Translations under genes and position numbers: made by a program
Shown: one piece after another, positions 8,463 to 16,762 of the stretch
Numbering within the stretch: the stretch's first letter is position 1
Layout of the letters: each line of letters begins with the position of its first letter
Assembly (NCBI GenBank): GCA_036675345.1
Contig: JAKFFE010000036.1
Location: 1-64,000 of the forward strand
Direction of reading: 5' to 3'
Length of the DNA: 64,000 bases
DNA from: JALYOC01 sp036675345
GTDB lineage: Bacteria > Myxococcota > Myxococcia > Myxococcales > Myxococcaceae
The notes under the pieces: model-generated
What the model was told of the DNA's origin: nothing
Databases searched by the model: none
The model's input: the letters and a program-made list of their open reading frames with translations, nothing else

Positions 8463-9953
8463 ATGGACCCGGACTCGGTGAGCGAGAAGGCGCGAGGGAA
8501 GGTCACGCCCACGGTGCTGGTGGCGGAGGTGGAGCCACGGCTGTGCGAGGCGTTCCGCCAGGCGCTCGGGCCGGACCATCGGGTGGTGGAGTTCGGGTCC
8601 TCGGGCGCGCTGGAGGCCTGGGTGTCCCGGGCAGCGGCGGGGGCGGCGGACGCGGTGATCCTCGGCGACCAGCTGCGCGACCCCGGGATCCTGGAGGTGG
8701 TGGCCTCTCTGCGCGAGTCCGAGGCCGCGGGGGACGCGGCGTTGATCGTCAGCCACCAGGCGGCCGCCTCTCCCCAGCTGGACGCGCTGGCCGCGCAGGG
8801 AGTGGTCTTCTATTTCCTGCGCCAGCCGTTCCGGCACTCGGTGCTGCGGCAGGTGGTCAGCCGCGGGGTGCAGGCCACAATGCTGCGGCGGGAGAACGCG
8901 CGGCTGCGGGAACAGCTGGACCGGATCCACGGACGGCTGGCGCGGGAGAACCGCTTCCTGCGCACGCGCGCCGCCTGGACCGGAGAGCTCAAGGGTTTGC
9001 TGGGACAGAGCCCGGCGCTTAAGCAGGTCCTCTCCGAGCTGGAGCGGGTGCGGGTCACCGACGCCACCGTCCACCTCCACGGCGAGACCGGCACCGGCAA
9101 GGAGCTGATGGCGCGGGCGCTGCACCAAAGCGGCCCCCGCGCCGGGGGACCGTTCCTGGCGGTCAACTGCGCCGGGATGCCGGAGTCGCTGCTGCAGAGC
9201 ACCCTCTTTGGCCACCGCCGCGGCTCCTTCACCGGCGCGGACCGGGACCACTCGGGGCTGTTCACCGAGGCCGACGGGGGCACCCTGTTCTTGGACGAGG
9301 TGGCGGAGCTGCCCCCCTCGCTGCAGGCGGCGCTGCTGCGTGCGGTGCAGGAGCGGGAGGTGACCCCGGTGGGCGCCACCCGCCCGGTGAAGGTGGACGT
9401 GCGGCTGATCTCCGCCACCCACGCCGATCTCCGCGCCGAGGTGGCGGCCGGCCGCTTCCGCGAGGATCTCTACTTCCGTCTGATGGTGGTGGCGGTGCGG
9501 CTGCCCCCGCTGCGGGAGCGGCTCTCGGATGTGCCGCTGCTTGCCAACCACTTCGTGACCCTGCACCGCCAGCGCCTGGGCCGGCGGGGTGGCGATCTCA
9601 CCGAGGCCGCGCTGCGGGTGCTCACCACCTACCCCTGGCCGGGGAACGTGCGCGAACTGGAGCACGAGATGGAGCGGCTGGTGGTGCTCTCCGACGAGGA
9701 GACGCCGCTGGGGCCGGAGCTGCTCTCCCCCCAGGTCAGCCGGCCGGCGGGAGGCCCGGCGCGGGAGGAGGGGGTCTTCATCCCCGAGGGGCTCTCCTAT
9801 GACCACGCGGTGGAGCTGCTGATGCGCAGGCTGATCGACGACGCGCTGGCCGCCACCGGGGGAGGGATCGCCTCCGCCGCCGCCCGGCTGGGGATGGAGC
9901 GGAGCCGGCTGGGGAAGCTGCGCCGCCGCCTGCAGCCGGGAGCGCCCGAGTGA
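8463..9953 (+). CDS. sigma-54 enhancer-binding protein with degenerate receiver
   Basis: 496 residues: pseudo-receiver (about 15-125), coiled linker (125-165), AAA+ domain (about 175-405) and a short Fis-type helix-turn-helix (about 455-490). The AAA+ part has Walker A GETGTGKE, Walker B GGTLFLDEV and the sigma-54 contact loop, here GSFTGA rather than GAFTGA. In the receiver the acidic pair is replaced (AEVE) and the phospho-acceptor position is Gly68, so phosphorylation control is unlikely. The ATG follows GGAGGTGA directly, an unusually close ribosome-binding site. It overlaps the next gene by four bases (GTGA), so both activators are translationally coupled and may form mixed oligomers. 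Confidence 0.88.
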   Translation: MDPDSVSEKARGKVTPTVLVAEVEPRLCEAFRQALGPDHRVVEFGSSGALEAWVSRAAAGAADAVILGDQLRDPGILEVVASLRESEAAGDAALIVSHQAAASPQLDALAAQGVVFYFLRQPFRHSVLRQVVSRGVQATMLRRENARLREQLDRIHGRLARENRFLRTRAAWTGELKGLLGQSPALKQVLSELERVRVTDATVHLHGETGTGKELMARALHQSGPRAGGPFLAVNCAGMPESLLQSTLFGHRRGSFTGADRDHSGLFTEADGGTLFLDEVAELPPSLQAALLRAVQEREVTPVGATRPVKVDVRLISATHADLRAEVAAGRFREDLYFRLMVVAVRLPPLRERLSDVPLLANHFVTLHRQRLGRRGGDLTEAALRVLTTYPWPGNVRELEHEMERLVVLSDEETPLGPELLSPQVSRPAGGPAREEGVFIPEGLSYDHAVELLMRRLIDDALAATGGGIASAAARLGMERSRLGKLRRRLQPGAPE

Positions 9954-11743
9954 GCCTGCCCGCGCGCGCCCAGACCCGCCGGGAGGTCCGTCGGCCCTGC
10001 TGGCTGCAGACCGGCGCCGACCGGGTGCTGGCCCACACCAGCGATCTCTCCGCCCAGGGGCTCTCGGTCCAGCTGCCCTGGACCCCGAAGCTGACCCTCC
10101 CCCAGCCGGGGGACCTGCTGGGGTTCCAGCTGGGGCTGGGAGAGGCCCAGCTGGTGGAGGGCACCGCCAAGGTCAGCTGGGTGGATGGAGACGACCGGGA
10201 CAGCCACGACAAGCGGGTGGCGGGGTTGGGGCTGGAGCTGGTCACCCTGGAGGAGGAGGGGGCGGCTGCGCTGGAGAACTTCGTGCTCCGGTTCCGGCAC
10301 AAGCTGGTGCTGGTGGACGACGACCCGGAGGCGGCCGAGCTGTATGCCGGGCTGCGGGACCAGTACGAGGTGTTCCACTGCCAGACGCCGGATCAGGCCC
10401 TGGAGGTGCTGGCCCGGGAGGAGGTGGCGGTGCTGCTGACCGCGGAGGAGCTCCCGGGGATGGACTGCCTGCAGTTCTTCCACCGGGTCTCCCAGACCCT
10501 GCCCAAGGTGGCGGCCTCCCGGGTGGTGGCCTGCGAGTACACCGCGGTGGGGCAGCTGCTGCTGTTCGTGAACCTGGGCAAGCTGTACTCGTATTTGCGC
10601 AAGCCCTTCGACGCGCCGGACCTCCACCAGACGGTGCGCCGCGCGGTGGACGGGTACGTGCTGGCCACCGAGCAGCGGGCCCTGCTCACCCAGCTGGCGC
10701 GGGCCAACGAGCGGCTGCGGGAGGAGAACGCCTTTCTGCGCCAGCGCTCCACCGGCCGCCAGGGCTTCGAGGAGATCGTCGGTCACAGCGCCGAGCTGCG
10801 GCGGACCCTGGAGGAGCTGGTCCGGGTGCAGCGCGCGGACAGCACCGTCCACCTCCACGGCGAGACCGGCACCGGCAAGGAGCTGTGCGCGCGGGCCCTG
10901 CACTCCGGAGGGAGGCGGCGCGCCGGCCCGTTCGTGGTCCAGGGGTGCGCCGGGATCTCCGAGGGCCTGGTCCAGAGCACCTTCTTCGGCTACCGCCAGG
11001 GCGCGTTCACCGGCGCGGACCGGGACCACCCGGGGGTGTTCCAGCAGGCCGACGGGGGGACCCTGTTCCTGGACGAGGTGGGCGAGCTGTCCGCCCCCGC
11101 CCAGGCGGCGCTGCTGCGGGTGCTGCAGGAGGGCGAGGTCCACCCCCTGGGGGCGCCCCGCCCGGTGCCGGTGGACGTGCGGATCCTCTCCTCCTCCAGC
11201 CGCGACCTGCGGGAGGAGGTGGGACGGGGACGGTTCCGGGAGGATCTCTTCTTCCGGCTGATGGTGCTCTCGGTGCGGATCCCTCCCTTGCGGGAGCGGC
11301 AAGGTGACGTGGCGGTGCTGGCGGCGCACTTCCTGGACGCCCACTGCGAGCGGCGGGGCAAGAACCTGCGCGGGTTCACCGGGGAGGCGATGCGGGCCCT
11401 GGAGCAGTACCGCTGGCCGGGCAACGTGCGCGAGCTCTCCAATGAGATCGAGCGGGTGGTGGTGTTCGCCGACGAGGACCAGAAGGTCCACGCCGGACAC
11501 CTCTCCCGGCACCTGCGTCCACGCGGCGCCTCGGCCACCGAGCTGCCGGCGGTGACCGGGCCGGGCCAGTGGGTTCCCTCGGCGCTGTTCTTCGACGAGG
11601 CGGTCCTCCACCTGGAACGGGCGCTGGTGCAGCAGGCGCTGGAGAAGGCAGGCGGGAATGTCACCCAGGCCGCGGCCTCGCTGCAGATGGAGCGCAGCCG
11701 GTTGGCGAAGCTGAAGGAGCGATTGTTTCCGCCGGCGGGCTGA
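9950..11743 (+). CDS. PilZ-pseudo-receiver sigma-54 enhancer-binding protein
   Basis: 597 residues: N-terminal PilZ-like domain (about 5-110) with RREVRR (10-15) and DLSAQG (32-37), matching the RxxxR and D/NxSxxG c-di-GMP contacts; a receiver-like domain (118-235); coiled linker; AAA+ domain with GETGTGKE, GAFTGA and GGTLFLDEV; C-terminal Fis-type HTH. The receiver keeps VDDD and the LRKPF lysine, but Ala165 replaces the phospho-acceptor Asp before EELPGMD. It therefore looks like a sigma-54 activator controlled by c-di-GMP rather than by phosphorylation; that is inference. It is a close paralogue of the gene before it (tandem duplication) and ends only 8 bp from a convergent gene. Confidence 0.88.
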   Translation: MSLPARAQTRREVRRPCWLQTGADRVLAHTSDLSAQGLSVQLPWTPKLTLPQPGDLLGFQLGLGEAQLVEGTAKVSWVDGDDRDSHDKRVAGLGLELVTLEEEGAAALENFVLRFRHKLVLVDDDPEAAELYAGLRDQYEVFHCQTPDQALEVLAREEVAVLLTAEELPGMDCLQFFHRVSQTLPKVAASRVVACEYTAVGQLLLFVNLGKLYSYLRKPFDAPDLHQTVRRAVDGYVLATEQRALLTQLARANERLREENAFLRQRSTGRQGFEEIVGHSAELRRTLEELVRVQRADSTVHLHGETGTGKELCARALHSGGRRRAGPFVVQGCAGISEGLVQSTFFGYRQGAFTGADRDHPGVFQQADGGTLFLDEVGELSAPAQAALLRVLQEGEVHPLGAPRPVPVDVRILSSSSRDLREEVGRGRFREDLFFRLMVLSVRIPPLRERQGDVAVLAAHFLDAHCERRGKNLRGFTGEAMRALEQYRWPGNVRELSNEIERVVVFADEDQKVHAGHLSRHLRPRGASATELPAVTGPGQWVPSALFFDEAVLHLERALVQQALEKAGGNVTQAAASLQMERSRLAKLKERLFPPAG

Positions 11744-11751
11744 CCGACCCT

Positions 11752-12465
11752 TTACGGTTCGGCGGCGGCGCTGCGGTTCTGCGGTTCGCGGGTGGGCCGG
11801 AGGATGAAGTCCTGCAGGTTGTTCTGCGAGTCCTGGCCGTTGCCGGCGGAGACGTCGGCGCCGGTGGTCATCGACTCCGCGGTGGAGGCGGTGTGGGCCT
11901 TGCGCTCGATGCTCTGGTCGCCGTCGGCAGCCACCGCCGGAGCGGACTCGGCGGCGCCGCTGCCCCAGCCCACCTGGTCGGTCACCGACTCGCCGGGAGC
12001 GATCAGGAACAGGCTGCCCCCGCCGGCGCTCATGGTCAGCCCGGTCTGCGGGGTGCCGCCGCGAGTCAGCCGCTCGTCGGGGGTGCCGCCAAAGCCGTTC
12101 TGGCCCACCAGGTAGAAGCCGTGGGCGGGGATGGAGGCCGCGGCGCCGAACTCGTGGTACCGGCCGACGCTGCCGCCGGTGCTGCGGTAGTCCAGCCTCC
12201 AGCCGGAGAGGCTGATCGCCGCCGGGTGCGGGTTGTACAGCTCCACGAACTCGTCGCTGGGGCCGGCCGCGGACTCACCGGCCAGCTCGCTGATCACCGG
12301 CGAAGGGCCGGCGTCCACCCCGCCGTCGGTGCCTCCGTCGCCGCTGGGATCGGTTCCTCCATCCCAGTCCAGGATCTCCTGCCCGCAGCCGGGGGCCACG
12401 GTGATCACCAGCGCGGCCAGCGCGCCGCTGAGCAGCAGCGCCGGCGTGGAGGTGCGGAGGCCCAT
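11752..12465 (-). CDS. lamin-tail-domain lipoprotein
   Basis: 237 residues. Signal peptide with lipobox-like VAPGC, then an Asp/Gly-rich spacer (GGTDPSGDGGTDGG) typical of myxobacterial surface lipoproteins, then a lamin tail domain (about 60-190) recognisable by ISELAGES, DEFVELYNPH, SLSGWRLDYRS and SIPAHGFYLVG. The domain is a beta-sandwich often found in secreted nucleases or adhesins, but no catalytic domain accompanies it here. It follows the upstream gene after two bases, so they form an operon. Ligand and role unknown. Confidence 0.82.
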   Translation of the reverse strand: MGLRTSTPALLLSGALAALVITVAPGCGQEILDWDGGTDPSGDGGTDGGVDAGPSPVISELAGESAAGPSDEFVELYNPHPAAISLSGWRLDYRSTGGSVGRYHEFGAAASIPAHGFYLVGQNGFGGTPDERLTRGGTPQTGLTMSAGGGSLFLIAPGESVTDQVGWGSGAAESAPAVAADGDQSIERKAHTASTAESMTTGADVSAGNGQDSQNNLQDFILRPTREPQNRSAAAEP

Positions 12466-12467
12466 GG

Positions 12468-13253
12468 TCAGAAGCGCACCTGGACGGAGTTGCCGGTGAA
12501 GCGCCAGCCCAGCGGTGGGGAACCGCCGGCGGAGCGGGCCAGCACCGCCTCCACGATCCCGGTCCCGGCCAGCGCCAGCCCCGCGTAGAACGCCACGTGG
12601 TAGGCGACGTGCAGCGCCTCCGCCATCGGGCGGTCCTGGGGATGGAAGTAGCCGACGCGCAGGAACTGGCCATCCACCTTCATCGATTCGAACAGCCCCA
12701 GGGTGGTGGCGGAGATCGCGAACAGCGCCGTCTCCCCCACCAGGAAGGCCACCCCCTTGCCGGAGTCGCCATTGGCGAACTGCCCCACCCCGAACGGGAT
12801 CAGCGACAGATGGGCTGGGGGACGGGGCGCCGCCGGAGGGGGGAGGGGGACCAGCCGGGGTTCACCCAGCGCAGCGGGGGGCGGCTCCACCGGGCGGGCG
12901 GCGAGCTCCGCCGCCACCTCCCGCTGGGAGTCCTCGTGCAGCGCCACCAGCTCGGGGACGAACAGCGCCGGATCCAGCCGCGCCCCCGGGTCGGAGCGGG
13001 CCAGCGACAACAGCTGCGCCTTGGCGGAGGCGATGTCCCCCAGCGCGTAGTACGCCGCCGCCAGGTAGATCCGGGCCCGGCTGCGCTGGGGAGGGGAGAG
13101 CCGCGGCGACTCCACCACCGTGACCAGGGTGTTCTTGGCCTCGGTGAACTCGCCGCCGTCGTAGTGACGGATCGCCTCGCTCACCTTCAGGTCCGCCTGG
13201 GCCAGCGTCACCGGAGAGGTCAGCCACAGGAGCAGGATCGCGAGGCGCGACAT
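12468..13253 (-). CDS. exported TPR-like protein with C-terminal membrane segments
   Basis: 261 residues from the ATG at 13253; a second ATG three codons upstream is possible. A signal peptide ends near LAQA, followed by a helical tetratricopeptide-like region (EAIRHYDGGEFTEAKNTL, YLAAAYYALGDIASAKAQLL), a Pro-rich linker (about 120-145) and a C-terminal part with hydrophobic helices (GVAFLVGETALFAISATTLG, VAFYAGLALAGTGIVEAV). This layout recurs in deltaproteobacterial envelope proteins of unknown function. TAGGAT on the minus strand, 8 to 13 bases before the ATG, could be a -10 box. First gene of a two-gene operon with the lamin-tail lipoprotein. Confidence 0.7.
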   Translation of the reverse strand: MSRLAILLLWLTSPVTLAQADLKVSEAIRHYDGGEFTEAKNTLVTVVESPRLSPPQRSRARIYLAAAYYALGDIASAKAQLLSLARSDPGARLDPALFVPELVALHEDSQREVAAELAARPVEPPPAALGEPRLVPLPPPAAPRPPAHLSLIPFGVGQFANGDSGKGVAFLVGETALFAISATTLGLFESMKVDGQFLRVGYFHPQDRPMAEALHVAYHVAFYAGLALAGTGIVEAVLARSAGGSPPLGWRFTGNSVQVRF

Positions 13254-13295
13254 GGGCGGCATCCTACCTGAACAGCCGCGCGCTGGCTGAGCGGT

Positions 13296-14957
13296 TCAGT
13301 GGGTGATGGGCAGCAGTTCAGTCTGCAGCGTCCAACTGCCGGACGCGTCGGGCGGGTACCAGCCTACGACCGCCCGGTCCTTTCCAAAGGCGACCGAGCC
13401 GTAGCCGTTGAACGTCGGGTAACTGAAGCTGGAGATCGGACCTCCGTCGGGCGCTACATGGCAGACGTAGAGGCCCTTGTGTGGGTCATGCACGGCGTAG
13501 CGGAGCCCATCGCTCCGCGCGCTGACCGAACGCACCTCAGAGCCCGGCAAGGGGAGGCACCATTCGTCAGCGCCCGTTCCGAGATCGATCGCGCAGAGAG
13601 CGTTTTGGCTGCTGTAGGCGCGGGACCCGATCAGGGCCAGCGGCCACCGCTCAGCGCCAATCGGCGGGAGTAGCTGACCGTCCTGTGCCCGGACTCGTTC
13701 GCCGTCCGAAAAATAGAGAACGCCCTCGTGTTTCGCGAGGGGCGCGGCCCGGGCCTTCGTCTCCTGCCGCTCCCAGAGGAGCTCACCGGTCCGCGACCGG
13801 CCTTCGAGTTTCGACTCGGGCGCCACGCTCGTACCGCCGAAAACGAGCACGCCCTGATCTTCCCCCAACGGCGCCATCTGGTAGGGCATCGCGAACAGAA
13901 GCATCCCGGAGCGGGGCTCCACGCAGTCCTGCCGCTGGTCTGAATCGCGTTTCAGGCAGACCACCGACTCCAGCGCGACTGCCCGCCCGCTCTGCGTCCA
14001 GAGGGGCGCGCCAGTGGCGACCTCGAAAGCCCGCGTCACCTGCCCTTGCGAGCCGTAGTCCTCGCGCGTGACGATCAGGACATCCTCGACGACGACGCTG
14101 TCGAATGAGCCGGATTGCCCAATCGTCCCCTCAAGTCTGAACGTTCGCGTTCCGGACGACAGCTCGAACCGCTCGACCGCCCATTCCGTCTTCCAGCGGT
14201 GCTTCACCACCAGTGAGTCGCCGACGACGAGCTGTTGGAACGAGGGTCCCGAGGTCAGTGGCATTTGCACGCCAGACGGTGTGATCACCCGGAGATACTC
14301 ACTGGGAGGCCCCATCAGGGATGAGGTTCCGAAGAAGAAGTCCCCGGAGGCATGGGAGAACCAATCCCGGTAGCCATGTCTCTCCTCCCGGACTGGCGGC
14401 GCGATCGGCACCGGTCTCGCACCGAGCTGGCAGCCCGCCTCGCCATAGGTTCCCTCGAAACCACAGGGCGACTCACACGGCGTTCCCTCTGCGGGTGCGG
14501 CCGGGGTACAGGCGCCCGCTCGGCAGCTGCCGATAACACCTGCCTCGCAGGCAGCGCCATCATTCGCAGGCACGCAGGCGCCGGTTCCAAGCTCCGTGCC
14601 CGTGCAGACGTCCTTGGGGACGCACGGGATTGCACGCCCCATGAGCGACGTGCGCAGCACATGGTCGTCGCTGGCGATCAGGAGCTCGCCGCGATGGTCT
14701 CCCAGGCGAGTCGCAGTGAACGCGACGAAGACCCTGAGCGAGTCTCCCTGCTCACGGTGCTCGCGCACCACCTCGAACGGGCCGGAGACGCTGATCGACA
14801 CGTCGCCATGGAGGCCGTAGGCCGTGATCGCTCGTTCCCGCCGGCTACCAACCTCTACGCGGTCGAAGACGACCTCGATGGAGCTGGCGTCGAGCCTGGG
14901 GCTCTCACAGCCAAAGAAGACTACCGCCGCTGTCCCTGCGATCAGAATGTTCCGCAT
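13296..14957 (-). CDS. beta-propeller lipoprotein with anchor-like and Cys-rich N-terminus
   Basis: 553 residues. Lipoprotein signal (AVVFFGC), an Ig-like domain resembling choice-of-anchor D / Hydin-type modules (about 25-108), a cysteine-rich stretch (about 110-180, ten cysteines in spaced pairs), then a PQQ-like beta-propeller (about 190-545) with blades such as RAFEVATGAPLWTQSG and LCAIDLGTGADEWCLPL. No catalytic motif is visible, so binding or scaffolding outside the cell is likely. GGAGG precedes the ATG by seven bases. Base composition and codon use (more A/T at third positions) differ clearly from neighbours, as in the divergent gene at 15188, so the two may have arrived together. Confidence 0.72.
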   Translation of the reverse strand: MRNILIAGTAAVVFFGCESPRLDASSIEVVFDRVEVGSRRERAITAYGLHGDVSISVSGPFEVVREHREQGDSLRVFVAFTATRLGDHRGELLIASDDHVLRTSLMGRAIPCVPKDVCTGTELGTGACVPANDGAACEAGVIGSCRAGACTPAAPAEGTPCESPCGFEGTYGEAGCQLGARPVPIAPPVREERHGYRDWFSHASGDFFFGTSSLMGPPSEYLRVITPSGVQMPLTSGPSFQQLVVGDSLVVKHRWKTEWAVERFELSSGTRTFRLEGTIGQSGSFDSVVVEDVLIVTREDYGSQGQVTRAFEVATGAPLWTQSGRAVALESVVCLKRDSDQRQDCVEPRSGMLLFAMPYQMAPLGEDQGVLVFGGTSVAPESKLEGRSRTGELLWERQETKARAAPLAKHEGVLYFSDGERVRAQDGQLLPPIGAERWPLALIGSRAYSSQNALCAIDLGTGADEWCLPLPGSEVRSVSARSDGLRYAVHDPHKGLYVCHVAPDGGPISSFSYPTFNGYGSVAFGKDRAVVGWYPPDASGSWTLQTELLPITH

Positions 14958-15004
14958 TTCCCCGACCTCCGTCCGGCTTGAAGGAGATCGGCACGAAGGT
15001 TGTC

Positions 15005-15021
15005 CGCCGCAATGCGCGGCG
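15005..15021. promoter_or_regulatory. inverted repeat in divergent promoter region
   Basis: CGCCGC (15005-15010) and GCGGCG (15016-15021) flank AATGC in the 230-bp region between two divergent beta-propeller lipoprotein genes. It could be an operator shared by both. GC-rich 6-bp repeats are common by chance here. Confidence 0.2.
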
Positions 15022-15187
15022 TCTGAATTGAACGGAGTCCTACGTCGGGGGGGAGGCGAGAGAGGCGCTCCTTGTGCGCGCCGACGGACCGCCTCTTTGT
15101 CTTCACTCTCGTTGCGAATCTGAGGGCCGTGTGTTGCCGGGTTTACCGCGGGTGCCTACTTTCGGCGTCTCCGAGGGGGAAGGCAGG

Positions 15188-16423
15188 ATGGTGAAGCGGA
15201 ACATCGCGGCGTTGCTGACTCTTGCCTCACTTGGATGCGGGTTGGCCGAATCACCTGGAGCCCATCCGGACCTGAGCCCGAAGGACGCGCTCGCGGTGAC
15301 GCGAGACAGCGAGGTGAGCCGAGGCCTGTCCGGAGAGCTTCTCTTCACGGTCGACGGCTGCGTGGGCGCAATTGCGTTCCTTCCCGACCACGTCGTGCTG
15401 AGCCGGTGCGACCAATCGACGAATTCGCGGGTTCTTGAGAAGCGCGCGATGGACGGCACGGTGCTCTGGGCACATCCGCTCGGTTCCGTGCAGGCCCGAT
15501 ATCTCGACGAACGCGTCGTCGCCTTGAAGGACGGTTCCGTCCGTGTCGCGATTCTCCTCCGCGAGAACGAGTCCGCGCCGCCGACCTGGAGGTTCATCGC
15601 GCTCACTTCATCTGGAGCGGTAGAATGGGAGCGTGACCTCGACATCTGTGGCCCGCGCGCGCTGCTCGCCGACGCGCAGGGCACGGTGACCTTTACAGAG
15701 GGCCGGTGCTACGCCGGCTTCCCAGATGGCGTCGTCCGGTTGGGGCCCGATGGGTCCATTCTCTTCCGCGTGACGGAGACGGAGCTCGGGTTCACGCGAT
15801 ACCTCCTGCACCTCGCGGTCGCAGTCTCGCCGCGAGGGGACGTGATCGTTGGGGAGGCCGACCAGGGCGGCTCCGGCAAGCCGGCGCGGTTCGTCCGGCT
15901 CTCCCCTGGCGGTGTCCTGCTGGGAAGTTGGACGACGGCGCCACGCACCGGCTTCTGGGCGCCCGTCTTCCTCGCTGACTCAGGGCACGCCACGGGCGAG
16001 ATCCAGGGGGTGTCGGGCGATGTCCCGGACAACCGACTCTTCGTATCCGTGAAACCATCGAACCACGTCGAGGCCGTGCGCTTCGTCCCCTTCTCGGAAC
16101 ACCTGCTGACCGCGGATGCCATCCAGGTCCTCACGACCACCCTCGTCACGAGCCCGGTGCATGACGAGGGCGAGACGCTGTTGCGGTGGCGCCATCTCGA
16201 CACGTCGCACGTCGAAGAGCTGGTGCTCGCGAAGCTGCGTGGCGTCAAGACGCCGAACGCGGACTATCCCGCGGAGTCCTCGGCGTGGGTCTCAGCCTCC
16301 GGGTTCGCCGCGGACGGCAGCGCGCTCATCGCGGTCGGGGCCGAGGGACGCGGGTCCATCGGCCCCGCTGGGCTCTCCTTCGAGAATGGCGCTCCGGTGG
16401 TGTTCCTGCGCGTGCGCCGCTGA
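15188..16423 (+). CDS. beta-propeller-like lipoprotein, divergent partner
   Basis: 411 residues from the ATG at 15188, which gives a lipoprotein signal with LASLGC; the frame is open further upstream but those residues are not signal-like. The body is a series of beta-rich repeats (RAMDGTVLWAHPLGSVQARY, SSGAVEWERDLDICG, GPDGSILFRVTETE, FVRLSPGGVLLGSWTTA) typical of PQQ-like or delta-60-type propellers. It stands back to back with another propeller lipoprotein of similar unusual composition, suggesting the two are coexpressed and interact or bind the same ligand. Function not recognised. Confidence 0.7.
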   Translation: MVKRNIAALLTLASLGCGLAESPGAHPDLSPKDALAVTRDSEVSRGLSGELLFTVDGCVGAIAFLPDHVVLSRCDQSTNSRVLEKRAMDGTVLWAHPLGSVQARYLDERVVALKDGSVRVAILLRENESAPPTWRFIALTSSGAVEWERDLDICGPRALLADAQGTVTFTEGRCYAGFPDGVVRLGPDGSILFRVTETELGFTRYLLHLAVAVSPRGDVIVGEADQGGSGKPARFVRLSPGGVLLGSWTTAPRTGFWAPVFLADSGHATGEIQGVSGDVPDNRLFVSVKPSNHVEAVRFVPFSEHLLTADAIQVLTTTLVTSPVHDEGETLLRWRHLDTSHVEELVLAKLRGVKTPNADYPAESSAWVSASGFAADGSALIAVGAEGRGSIGPAGLSFENGAPVVFLRVRR

Positions 16424-16762
16424 GTCGCCGCGCGGATCTCCCCGCGTGGCTGACATCGGTTCGACGCCGCAGGAGCGGCGCGCATCGGTGTCGCTGAGCG
16501 GGCGATCGCCGAGCTCAACCGGAATCGACCGCCGTCCTGCGCCGTCGTGGACCTGCCCCCCGCTACGTGCCGCCGATCAGCCTCAGCGTCGGCAAACGGA
16601 ATCGCGCGTGGGAGGCCAAGAAGGTGTTCGACGTCGCGGACCTTCGAAGCACCGCGGGTAGGCCCTGCACCTGTACTGCGACTGATGGAGCGTCCTCTGC
16701 CGCACCGTGCCGCAACATCAGCAAGCCCGACGGCCGGGCTGATGGACTGGATACCTTCTTGT
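16424..16762. other. gene-poor stretch, possible relic
   Basis: About 340 bp between a plus-strand propeller gene and the 3' end of the minus-strand kinase gene. No frame has a plausible start, ribosome-binding site and codon bias together. Two overlapping plus-strand frames carry short protein-like segments (for example AIAELNRNRPPSCAVVD in one, VGKRNRAWEAKKVFDVADLR in another), which might be the frameshifted remains of a gene. Composition is closer to the 13.3-16.4 kb segment than to the kinase gene. No terminal repeats of a mobile element are visible. Confidence 0.35.

Noticed and set aside
16424..16762. Insertion sequence or transposase remnant
   Set aside because: No terminal inverted repeats, target duplications or recognisable transposase motif; left as a gene-poor stretch.
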